Shown: one piece after another, positions 15,530 through 22,315 of the stretch
Position numbering within the stretch: position 1 is the stretch's first letter
Layout of the letters: every line of letters starts with the position of its first letter
Source of the DNA: Proteobacteria bacterium UBA6492
Lineage (GTDB): Bacteria > Pseudomonadota > Gammaproteobacteria > UBA6429 > Thiohalophilaceae
Direction: 5' to 3'
DNA length: 22,315 bases
Assembly (NCBI GenBank): GCA_002436485.1
Contig: DJMK01000047.1
Location: 28,840 to 51,154 of the forward strand
Program-made: the position numbers and the translations under genes
The notes under the pieces: generated by a model
Told to the model about the DNA's origin: nothing
What the model saw: only the letters and a program-made list of their open reading frames with translations
Databases searched by the model: none

Positions 15530-16237
15530 TTGAAGTTACAGCCCCGACTAATTCCCGCGACACTTGTCAGGCGCTACAAGCGCTTTTTAGCTGATGTCAT
15601 TATTAAAAACAGCGACACCTTGACCGTGCACACACCGAATACCGGCAGCATGCTGGGGGTATCCGAGCCAGGGAGTACCGTGTGGTTACGTGATACCAAC
15701 AACCCGTCGAGAAAGTATCGATACTCCTGGGAAATGAGCGAGACACGTAACGGCATAAAAGTCGGCGTGAATACCGGCCTGGTTAACCGCTTGGTCCTCG
15801 AGGCAATCAGTAATGGCACGATCTCGGAACTACAAGGTTACAACACAATCCAGCAGGAAGTAGTTTACGGTCAGGAAAAAAGCCGCATCGATTTGCTATT
15901 GCGTGAAGGCAAGTCAGCCGACTGTTATGTTGAAATCAAAAACGTGACTGCGGTTGATCAGAAAAATAACGCGATTTTCCCCGATGCTGTTACAACACGT
16001 GGCCAGAAACATATACGCGAACTTATTACTATGGCAGGAAAAGGATATCGCAGCGTACTTTTTTTCTGCATCCAACGGGCTGACGTGCAATGCATGCGTC
16101 CTGCAGATGAAATTGATCCCGCGTATGGAACCTTGCTGCGAAAGGCTTTGTCAGAAGGTGTCGAGGTGCTGGCATACAAAGCAAGCGTTGAACCAGATGA
16201 AATTATTTTGACCACGCCCGTCACAATTAAAATATAA
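15530..16237 (+). CDS. sfsA: DNA/RNA nuclease SfsA
   Basis: This 235-residue SfsA family protein has the expected RYKRFLADV (15-23), HTPNTGSM (34-41) and a PD-(D/E)XK-like nuclease core: R119-I-D121 followed by the E135-I-K137 motif in YVEIKNVT, then FPDAVTTRGQKHIREL. E. coli SfsA was first described as a sugar fermentation stimulator and binds or cuts nucleic acid. The family N-terminus aligns from the TTG codon at 15530 and no in-frame ATG fits upstream, so a TTG start is used, seven bases after the relA stop and without a strong ribosome site. Translation is probably coupled to relA. Confidence 0.93.
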   Translation: MKLQPRLIPATLVRRYKRFLADVIIKNSDTLTVHTPNTGSMLGVSEPGSTVWLRDTNNPSRKYRYSWEMSETRNGIKVGVNTGLVNRLVLEAISNGTISELQGYNTIQQEVVYGQEKSRIDLLLREGKSADCYVEIKNVTAVDQKNNAIFPDAVTTRGQKHIRELITMAGKGYRSVLFFCIQRADVQCMRPADEIDPAYGTLLRKALSEGVEVLAYKASVEPDEIILTTPVTIKI

Positions 16238-16278
16238 CATTTAGCGTAAACTCAACATTTATGGTCTAATAACGCCCC

Positions 16279-17526
16279 ATGTATCGTCCTACCGAACTGT
16301 TTATTGGGCTTCGTTATCTGCGTGCTGAACGCAGGAATCGCTATGTATCACTTTTTTCATTCGTATCCATCCTTGGAATTGCACTAGGGGTCTGGCTGTT
16401 AATCATCATTTTGTCGGTTATGAATGGTTTTGAGAAAGAGGTACGTGATCGCATACTGAACATGATTTCCCATATCACCGTATCCGGCTATAACGGCAAG
16501 CTGACTGACTGGAAACAAGTGGTAAAACAAGTTGAGCAACACCCTGAAGTTACGGGCACTGCACCCTACATACGTGCCGAGGGTATGCTGATTTTTAACA
16601 ACCAGGTCAACGGGGCCTTGTTCCGTGGCATCGATCCGAAAATGGAAAAAACCATTTCCCGGGTTGGTGAACATATGATTACGGGTAAGCTGTCTAATCT
16701 GAAACCTGGCGAGTTTGGCATTATTCTCGGACAGGATCTGGCCTTTCGACTCGGCGTCGATGTTGGCGAAAAAGTCACGATGGTTACGCCAAGCGCCAAT
16801 ATCACACCGGCTGGCGTCGTACCACGACTCAAACGCTTCACAGTCATTGGTTTGTTCAAGGTTGGTTTTCATGAATATGACAGTGCGTTGGGGTTGATTC
16901 ACCTGCAAGATGCGCAGCGTGTTTTTCGCTTGAAAGGTTATGTTAGCGGTGTCCAGGTACAGGTAAAAAATTTATTTGAGGTCGCATCTGTCAGGCAAAA
17001 ACTTTCTGATACATCACTGTCCGATTACTGGATCAAAGACTGGAGTTATTACCATCAAAACTGGTTCAGTGCCGTCAAGATGGAAAAACGCATGATGTCC
17101 GTGATCCTGTTTGTGATTATCCTCGTGGTTTCCATCAATATCGTATCCAGCCTGATTATGATTGTTACTGACAAGCGCAGCGATATTGCGATTTTGCGTA
17201 CCTTTGGCGCCAGTACTGGCAGCATCATGCGGATATTCCTGGTGCAGGGTAGTGTTGTTGGTGTCATTGGTACCTTTACCGGGGTGATTACCGGCGTAAT
17301 TACCGCTTTGAATCTTGAAGCCATTTACCAATGGATTGAAAAAACACTCAACATGGAGCTGATCGATGGCAGCGTCTATCTCATCAGTGACCTGCCATCC
17401 GATTTGCACTGGGACCAGGTCATATTGATTGGCTCGATATCCCTGGTGATGTCAATGTTGGCAACCATTTTCCCGGCCTGGACAGCCAGTCGCACCCAAC
17501 CTGCAGATGCGTTGCGTTATGAATGA
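16279..17526 (+). CDS. lolC: lipoprotein-releasing ABC transporter permease (LolC/LolF type)
   Basis: This 415-residue inner-membrane permease of the MacB/FtsX class has one N-terminal membrane segment (about 25-48), a large periplasmic domain and three C-terminal segments (about 272-297, 318-345, 380-402). The first residues TELFIGLRYLRAERRNRYVSL are typical of LolC/LolE. A loop at 171-183 (PSANITPAGVVPR, before FTVIGLF) corresponds to the LolC Hook that recruits the chaperone LolA. It extracts mature outer-membrane lipoproteins with LolD. Only one permease gene lies here; a LolE partner is not beside lolD, so the protein may work as a LolF-like homodimer. The end overlaps the lolD start by eight bases. 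Confidence 0.93.
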   Translation: MYRPTELFIGLRYLRAERRNRYVSLFSFVSILGIALGVWLLIIILSVMNGFEKEVRDRILNMISHITVSGYNGKLTDWKQVVKQVEQHPEVTGTAPYIRAEGMLIFNNQVNGALFRGIDPKMEKTISRVGEHMITGKLSNLKPGEFGIILGQDLAFRLGVDVGEKVTMVTPSANITPAGVVPRLKRFTVIGLFKVGFHEYDSALGLIHLQDAQRVFRLKGYVSGVQVQVKNLFEVASVRQKLSDTSLSDYWIKDWSYYHQNWFSAVKMEKRMMSVILFVIILVVSINIVSSLIMIVTDKRSDIAILRTFGASTGSIMRIFLVQGSVVGVIGTFTGVITGVITALNLEAIYQWIEKTLNMELIDGSVYLISDLPSDLHWDQVILIGSISLVMSMLATIFPAWTASRTQPADALRYE

Positions 17527-18217
17527 CCAGGCTAATACAGTTTCCGATACGGTACTTGCCTGTAAACAGTTGGCAAAGACATTCATTGAAGGACCGGCTC
17601 CTGTTGAGGTATTGACCAACGTCGATATTGAAATCAGCAGTGGTGAACAGGTGGCAATCGTTGGCGCATCGGGTTCCGGTAAAAGCACCTTGTTGCACCT
17701 GATGGGCGGACTGGATATTCCCACCTCAGGCAAAGTCTATGTCAACGGCCAGGACATGAGTCAACTGAATGAGAATGCGCGTGGCTATTTACGCAATCAA
17801 ACGCTGGGGTTTGTCTACCAGTTCCACCACCTGTTGATGGAATTCACTGCAGTGGAAAATGTCGCCATGCCACTGCTCATACGCGGTGATAAACCCGCTA
17901 CTGCAGGAAAAAAAGCAGCCGCTATGCTGGAGCGGGTAGGCCTGGGCCACCGCATCAAGCACAAGCCAAATGAACTCTCCGGCGGTGAAAGGCAACGCGC
18001 CGCCATTGCCCGCGCCCTGGTGAATCAACCCAAGTGCGTGCTGGCCGATGAACCGACCGGCAACCTGGACAGCAAAACAGCATTACAGGTCTACGATCTC
18101 ATGTTGGAGCTTAACCAGGAGCTGGGAACGAGTTTTGTCGTGGTGACGCATGATTTACAGTTTGCCGCTAAAATGCAGCGAGTGCTGCATCTGCAGGATG
18201 GTAAAATTATATATTAA
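17519..18217 (+). CDS. lolD: lipoprotein-releasing ABC transporter ATPase LolD
   Basis: This 232-residue ATPase has Walker A GASGSGKST (49-57), the Q-loop Q101 within FVYQFHHLLMEFTAVENVAMPLL, signature LSGGERQR (153-160), Walker B CVLADEP (173-179) and the H-loop H211. The FHHLLMEFTA..N stretch after the Q-loop is the Lol motif region that separates LolD from related MacB-type ATPases. It powers lipoprotein release by the adjacent permease. The ATG at 17519 overlaps the permease stop (ATGAATGA); an ATG at 17507 would add four residues. No hairpin terminator is evident in the AT-rich 45-base gap before the converging DUF2062 gene. Confidence 0.95.
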   Translation: MNDQANTVSDTVLACKQLAKTFIEGPAPVEVLTNVDIEISSGEQVAIVGASGSGKSTLLHLMGGLDIPTSGKVYVNGQDMSQLNENARGYLRNQTLGFVYQFHHLLMEFTAVENVAMPLLIRGDKPATAGKKAAAMLERVGLGHRIKHKPNELSGGERQRAAIARALVNQPKCVLADEPTGNLDSKTALQVYDLMLELNQELGTSFVVVTHDLQFAAKMQRVLHLQDGKIIY

Positions 18218-18262
18218 ACAATCAGTTATAGTGTTATTTTAATGTAATATTAAAGTAGTTTC

Positions 18263-18796
18263 TCAAGAGAGTCTAACCGGTAAACGGCGCTTTTTACGTG
18301 CTTCCCACTGCCGAATCACGTGCAAGCGCCATACTAACCGAATCCCCAAAGCGCCTAACGAACCAGCAACCAAAGCACAGATGAAGCAACCGAGCAAAAA
18401 CGGCTCCCAGATGGCAGCTAACTCGGTCGCTAACCATTCCCAGCTTAGCTCAAAGTTATTTTCACTGATGGGTGTGTTTAGTACCCAGGCGCCTACTTTA
18501 TAGGCAAAGTAGAACATTGGGGGAATAGTGATTGGATTGGTGATCCACACCAAACCGACTGAAATTGGTAGATTGACCCGTATCACAATAGCCACAGCCG
18601 CGGCAAAAATCATCTGGCTGGGAAGTGGTACGAAGGCCATGAACAGACCAACAAAAAACGCCCCCGAAACTGACCGACGGTTCAGATGCAGCAGATTGGG
18701 CTCATGCAGCAATTTACCAAAGAGACGATTCAGGTGAGGATGGCTCTTGATCTTTTCATGATCCGGCATCCAGCGTTTTAGCAATTTCCGGGGCAT
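18263..18796 (-). CDS. DUF2062 domain-containing membrane protein
   Basis: This 177-residue protein has a basic N-terminal stretch. The DUF2062 core begins LLHLNRRSVSGAFFVGLFMAFVPLPSQM and continues through NLPISVGLVWITNPITIPPMFYFAYKVG. The core contains two or three hydrophobic segments, and another spans about 131-155. The W-x-x-NP-x-x-x-PP motif is the hallmark of the family. It is an inner-membrane protein of unknown function that in gammaproteobacteria often lies between lol genes and comEC, as here. It diverges from comEC across a 63-base gap and converges on lolD. Confidence 0.9.
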   Translation of the reverse strand: MPRKLLKRWMPDHEKIKSHPHLNRLFGKLLHEPNLLHLNRRSVSGAFFVGLFMAFVPLPSQMIFAAAVAIVIRVNLPISVGLVWITNPITIPPMFYFAYKVGAWVLNTPISENNFELSWEWLATELAAIWEPFLLGCFICALVAGSLGALGIRLVWRLHVIRQWEARKKRRLPVRLS

Positions 18797-18802
18797 TACA
18801 TC

Positions 18803-18831
18803 TTAACCTGCACTGTTAGCCTTGCTATTAT
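18803..18831 (+). promoter_or_regulatory. predicted sigma70 promoter for comEC
   Basis: TTAACC (18803-18808), a 17-base spacer and TATTAT (18826-18831) form a plausible promoter in the 63-base divergent gap. Transcription would start near 18838, giving a leader of about 22 bases. Confidence 0.45.
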
Positions 18832-18839
18832 GCCAGCTT

Positions 18840-18857
18840 TCTAACAGGGACGTTAGA
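18840..18857 (+). promoter_or_regulatory. small hairpin around the comEC ribosome site
   Basis: TCTAAC and GTTAGA form a six-base inverted repeat whose six-base loop is AGGGAC and holds the Shine-Dalgarno AGGGA (18846-18850), nine bases before the ATG. With the predicted start near 18838 the hairpin would be at the very 5' end of the mRNA. It could modulate translation or stability; it is short. Confidence 0.3.
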
Positions 18858-18859
18858 GC

Positions 18860-21205
18860 ATGTTAAGAACAGGGACGATCGCCTTCCTGGGCGGCATCGT
18901 TTTATTACAGCAGTTGTCTCAATTACCGGCATTATGGCTGCTGGTTAGTGTCGTTTTGTTCGTTCTGCCTGCCTGGCTTGCCCCATATAAATGGGCAAAA
19001 TTGGCATGCTGCTTTCTGGCAGGTTTTGTCTGGGCGGGCGTCAATGCGCACTGGCTAACAAGTAAGCAGTTGGCACCTACCGATATCCGCAAGGACATTC
19101 AGGTCGTCGGCCATATTGCCTCGCTACCACAATATTCAGAAACGCGTGTGCGTTTTGATTTTCAAATTAAAGAAATCCTCACAACCGACACACATCTGAC
19201 CAGCCAAAAAATCAGATTAAGTTGGTATAACTTTGATGATGCTGATTTGAATGCCGGTGACAAATGGCAGCTCACTATAAGATTAAAACCGGCAAGAAAC
19301 TTTTTTAATCCCGGAGGTTTCGATTACTCCGGTTATCTCCTGCAGCAAGGCATCCTGGCGACTGGATATGTTCGAAAAAATCCCCATAACCGGTTATTGG
19401 CAAGTAGCTTGTCGAATTATCCTTTGCAGCACATGCGACAAACAATACGTGAGATCCTGTCGGCACAGCTTTCGAATCACAAGATGGAGCCCGTATTGCG
19501 CGGATTAGTGATCGGTGATCGCAGCGGAATGGATAAACAAAGCTGGTCCATGTTACGTGATACCGGCACAGTGCATTTGCTAGCAATCTCTGGTTTACAT
19601 ATTGGGCTGGTAGCCGGGCTGGGGTTTCTATTATTCAGGCGCGCGTGGTCATTAAGTACCATAACCTGCCGCTGGATAGCTGCGCCACGCGCTGCAGCAC
19701 TCTTTGCTGGTTTTATGGCGTTAACCTATGCCGCGCTGGCCGGATTTTCAATACCGACACAGCGCGCATTGATTATGATTTTTGTCATACTAGTTTCAAT
19801 ATTTACACAGCGACAAGTCAAAGCAACAAACGTCCTTAGTCTGGCATTACTGTTTGTCCTGCTGCTTGATCCGTTTGCCATACTGTCGGCTGGGTTCTGG
19901 TTATCGTTCTCAGCGGTTGCCATCATTTATTACTTGCTCGTGACTGCCAGATTATATCAATTGCGTTGGTATGGCTGGATACGTATACAGGTGTTAATTA
20001 GCCTGCTACTAGTCCCATTACTGCTCTATTTTTTTCAGCAGGCGCCAGGCTTGTCGCCACTTGCCAATTTTGTTGCTGTACCCATCGTTAGCTTTATTAT
20101 CGTACCGCTTGCGTTAGTTGGTGTTTTTATATTGCCCATACATATGCAGGCAGGCATATGGCTTTTACAAATTGCGGCTGATGTGCTGGCATGGTTATGG
20201 GATTTTCTTAACTGGTTGGCGACTTTCAAAACAATCATCATCTTACCGATCGATAATGTATTGGTGGTTCTGACAGCAACATTCGGATTGTTGTTGCTGC
20301 TTTTGCCAAAAGCATTACCTGGCCGCTGGCTTGCGATATTCTTGTTTTTGCCACTGCTGTTTCCTACGATGAACAAGCCACATCATGGCGAGGCGTTCTT
20401 ATCAGTATTGGACGTCGGGCAGGGTTTGTCGACTATTGTACAAACACGCCAGCATACACTGATATTCGATACCGGACCTCGTTACAGTGCAAACCTGGAT
20501 GCAGCAGAAGCAGTAATTCGTCCGTTTCTGATCACCAAACGCATTACACATATCGATACCCTGGTGGTTAGCCATGGCGACAACGATCATATTGGTGGCG
20601 CTGAAACACTGCTAGGCAAGTATCCTGTTAAACGGCTGTATACCAGCGTCCCAGCACAACTCAAAAACCACAGCCCCATATCTTGTAGAGCAGGGCTATC
20701 ATGGCAATGGGATGGCGTGCAATTTAAATTTCTGCACCCTGCCAATGGTGATTATGCTTATGGTTTGAACGAAAATAATCTATCCTGTGTGCTAAGCATA
20801 GAAACAAGGCACCAACGTGTCCTGCTTACCGGGGACATTGAAAAACAAGCGGAATCACTTCTCGCCAGTCGTTATAGCGATTTATTGAAAAGCGACGTAC
20901 TTGTTGTCCCACATCATGGCAGCAAGACTTCCTCGACTAGTCAGTTCATAAAGCTTGTCCAGCCACGAATCGCGATTATTCCAGTCGGCTGGCTAAACCG
21001 GTTTCGATTGCCCAGTCGCACGGTAATTGCCCGTTATGAACAACTGGCTGATGATGTTTACACCACGTCGCGTGATGGTGCGCTGTTGCTTGCAACGGGT
21101 AAACAGCTTGATATCGTGCCATACCGCACATTCAATAGCCGCTACTGGCATTATCATCAACCGGAAAATGATGCTTCCCGCTATGCAATCTCTTTGCTAA
21201 AGTAG
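18860..21205 (+). CDS. comEC: DNA internalization competence protein ComEC/Rec2
   Basis: This 781-residue inner-membrane channel imports single-stranded DNA in natural transformation. It has N-terminal membrane segments and a soluble OB-like DUF4131 region (about 50-170). The central competence domain (about 200-490) begins with GLVIGDRSGMDKQSW and LLAISGLHIGLVAGLGF and has many membrane helices. A C-terminal metallo-beta-lactamase-like domain follows from SVLDVGQG near 515. Metal-site-like motifs are H572-G-D-N-D576-H577, TGD near D659 and PHHGS (H685-H686). The set is complete and near usual length, so the gene looks intact. An AGGGA ribosome site precedes the ATG. Whether this species is transformable cannot be told from here. 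Confidence 0.95.
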   Translation: MLRTGTIAFLGGIVLLQQLSQLPALWLLVSVVLFVLPAWLAPYKWAKLACCFLAGFVWAGVNAHWLTSKQLAPTDIRKDIQVVGHIASLPQYSETRVRFDFQIKEILTTDTHLTSQKIRLSWYNFDDADLNAGDKWQLTIRLKPARNFFNPGGFDYSGYLLQQGILATGYVRKNPHNRLLASSLSNYPLQHMRQTIREILSAQLSNHKMEPVLRGLVIGDRSGMDKQSWSMLRDTGTVHLLAISGLHIGLVAGLGFLLFRRAWSLSTITCRWIAAPRAAALFAGFMALTYAALAGFSIPTQRALIMIFVILVSIFTQRQVKATNVLSLALLFVLLLDPFAILSAGFWLSFSAVAIIYYLLVTARLYQLRWYGWIRIQVLISLLLVPLLLYFFQQAPGLSPLANFVAVPIVSFIIVPLALVGVFILPIHMQAGIWLLQIAADVLAWLWDFLNWLATFKTIIILPIDNVLVVLTATFGLLLLLLPKALPGRWLAIFLFLPLLFPTMNKPHHGEAFLSVLDVGQGLSTIVQTRQHTLIFDTGPRYSANLDAAEAVIRPFLITKRITHIDTLVVSHGDNDHIGGAETLLGKYPVKRLYTSVPAQLKNHSPISCRAGLSWQWDGVQFKFLHPANGDYAYGLNENNLSCVLSIETRHQRVLLTGDIEKQAESLLASRYSDLLKSDVLVVPHHGSKTSSTSQFIKLVQPRIAIIPVGWLNRFRLPSRTVIARYEQLADDVYTTSRDGALLLATGKQLDIVPYRTFNSRYWHYHQPENDASRYAISLLK

Positions 21206-21239
21206 CTGGCGAGTCAAACAGGCTAAGTTATTAAAAATA

Positions 21240-21245
21240 AAGGAG
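21240..21245 (+). promoter_or_regulatory. ribosome binding site that fixes the exbB GTG start
   Basis: AAGGAG lies nine bases before GTG 21255 and eighteen before the next ATG (21264), so the GTG is the likely start. Confidence 0.75.
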
Positions 21246-21254
21246 TGATCCCGC

Positions 21255-21881
21255 GTGTATGAGATGATCGAGGCCGGTGGCTGGCTGATGATTCCCATCC
21301 TGTTGTGTTCGGTTGTCGCACTGGCCATTGTGGCCGAGCGCTTTTGGTCTTTGCAGGTTAAAAAAATCGCGCCAGCTAACCTGGTTGCACAGGTCTGGCA
21401 ATGGTACAAGTCTGACACACTGGATGAAGGTCACCTGGAGTCGTTGAACAATAATTCACCGCTTGGTCGCGTGCTGGCAGCAGGTTTATATAACCGCCAC
21501 CACCCACGCGAAATTATGAAGGAAACCATCGAGGACACTGGCAGGCAGGTAGTACATGAACTGGAACGCTATCTGAATACATTGGGCACTATTGCCTCTG
21601 TCACGCCGCTATTGGGCCTGCTGGGTACCGTCATCGGCATGATCGAAGTCTTTACCGTTATCATGGAACATGGTGTAGGTAATCCGGGTGTACTTGCCGG
21701 CGGTATCTCCAAGGCACTGATTACCACGGCTGCCGGTCTGTCTGTAGCCATTCCCACGCTGATCTTCTCGCGTTATTTTCGTGGCAAGGTCGATGCACTG
21801 GTCCTGAAAATGGAAGACGAAGCAATGAAAATTGTTGATGTCATGCACGGCGATCGGGAAAACGGCGAGCAAAAAGGCTAA
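21255..21881 (+). CDS. exbB: MotA/TolQ/ExbB proton channel family protein
   Basis: This 208-residue inner-membrane protein has three hydrophobic segments: about 10-28 (WLMIPILLCSVVALAIVAERF), about 111-135 (TLGTIASVTPLLGLLGTVIGMIEVF) and about 155-176 (LITTAAGLSVAIPTLIFSRYF). The two later segments carry the conserved TPLLGLLGTVIGM and AAGLSVAIP motifs of ExbB/TolQ. With the ExbD protein encoded five bases downstream it should form a proton-driven motor. The absence of tonB, tolA, tolB or pal next to it leaves the partner open; the pair lies next to comEC as in other gammaproteobacteria. It starts at GTG 21255. Confidence 0.94.
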   Translation: MYEMIEAGGWLMIPILLCSVVALAIVAERFWSLQVKKIAPANLVAQVWQWYKSDTLDEGHLESLNNNSPLGRVLAAGLYNRHHPREIMKETIEDTGRQVVHELERYLNTLGTIASVTPLLGLLGTVIGMIEVFTVIMEHGVGNPGVLAGGISKALITTAAGLSVAIPTLIFSRYFRGKVDALVLKMEDEAMKIVDVMHGDRENGEQKG

Positions 21882-21886
21882 ACGCG

Positions 21887-22309
21887 ATGAACTTTGGCTC
21901 TAAAAGGGATGAAAGTCCCGACATCAATCTGACACCGTTGATCGATGTGGTATTCCTGCTTCTCATCTTTTTCATGGTATCAACGACTTTTGACAAACAG
22001 GCTGAAATCCAGATTGACCTACCTGAAGCAACTGGTAAGCCGACCGAAACAGAAAAATTTGTAATCGAGATAAGCATCGATAGTCTCGGGAGGTATTTTG
22101 TCAACAATCGACGTCTGCGTGATAACAAACTCGCAACATTAAAATGGGCTATTCAGGAAACGATGGCTGATCGCAAAAACCCACACGTACTAATCAGCTC
22201 GGATAAAGAAACCTCTTATCAATCTGTAATGACAGCCATGGATGCTGTACGACAACTGGGATTAAATAAATTCAGTTTGACTGTCAAAGACGCCCAGGCA
22301 GACAAATAA
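21887..22309 (+). CDS. exbD: ExbD/TolR family biopolymer transport protein
   Basis: This 140-residue protein has a short cytoplasmic start, one membrane helix (about 18-35, LIDVVFLLLIFFMVSTTF) with the channel aspartate D20 in NLTPLIDVVF, and a periplasmic domain ending KFSLTVKDAQADK. This is the ExbD/TolR layout. It partners with the proton-channel protein just upstream, five bases away. The gene is complete with a TAA stop; only six bases of the window follow. In relatives this pair is followed by lpxK, which would lie just outside. Confidence 0.94.
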   Translation: MNFGSKRDESPDINLTPLIDVVFLLLIFFMVSTTFDKQAEIQIDLPEATGKPTETEKFVIEISIDSLGRYFVNNRRLRDNKLATLKWAIQETMADRKNPHVLISSDKETSYQSVMTAMDAVRQLGLNKFSLTVKDAQADK

Positions 22310-22315
22310 ATCGGC

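Noticed and set aside
16399..16908. 169-residue minus-strand open frame within the Lol permease gene
   Set aside because: It is a shadow frame opposite the conserved periplasmic domain of the permease.
18237..18253. AT-only inverted repeat TTTAAT...ATTAAA after lolD as a terminator
   Set aside because: The stem has no GC pairs and no T run follows it, so it would be too weak to terminate transcription.

Overview
The window is a compact stretch of a gammaproteobacterial chromosome of intermediate GC content. Gene content and order support this: nagZ, mtnP, csiV and mfd lie close together as in pseudomonads, lolC-lolD is followed by a DUF2062 gene, comEC, exbB and exbD, and there is a RelA-type alarmone enzyme and a TIGR04219-like outer-membrane barrel. 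About 21 complete genes plus the tail of one more fill nearly all of the sequence. I see no rRNA, tRNA, CRISPR array, phage or insertion sequence, and no gene-free gap above 300 bases. The longest gaps are 8195-8450 and 13119-13314, both divergent promoter regions.

Left part (1-8194). The 3' end of an rlmD-like rRNA methyltransferase runs into a tight plus-strand operon: a CYTH/triphosphate-tunnel protein, a YkuD-fold enzyme without a signal peptide, and nagZ. The last two fit cytoplasmic murein recycling. A second plus-strand operon with its own predicted promoter holds a DsrE-family protein, a hypoxanthine phosphoribosyltransferase and a 6-oxopurine-type methylthioinosine phosphorylase. The last two enzymes catalyse consecutive steps (methylthioinosine to hypoxanthine to IMP). 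Converging on this operon are mfd and csiV on the minus strand.

Middle part (8195-13314). A plus-strand outer-membrane barrel gene ends in a strong hairpin terminator shared with the minus-strand genes. Then come a divergent DAHP-synthase-like gene and aguB (N-carbamoylputrescine amidase), a plus-strand lipoprotein gene, an agmatine-deiminase-family gene without an obvious ATG/GTG/TTG start, and a small secreted BamE-like protein. This is a putrescine-from-agmatine locus. Putrescine feeds polyamine synthesis, which yields methylthioadenosine, the precursor of the methylthioinosine handled in the left part.

Right part (13315-22315). A RelA/SpoT homologue of RelA type that keeps an intact HD hydrolase motif is followed by sfsA with a TTG start. 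Next is a Lol lipoprotein-release module with a single permease (no second permease gene beside it) and LolD. A convergent DUF2062 membrane protein, comEC, and the exbB/exbD proton-channel pair complete the window.

Most of this is housekeeping and I found no convincing wholly new system. The best leads are the RelA-type enzyme with an intact hydrolase site, the non-canonical start of the agmatine deiminase gene, the DAHP-synthase-like protein with altered metal-site motifs in the agmatine locus, the YkuD-nagZ pairing, and the purine/methylthio salvage operon with a DsrE partner.
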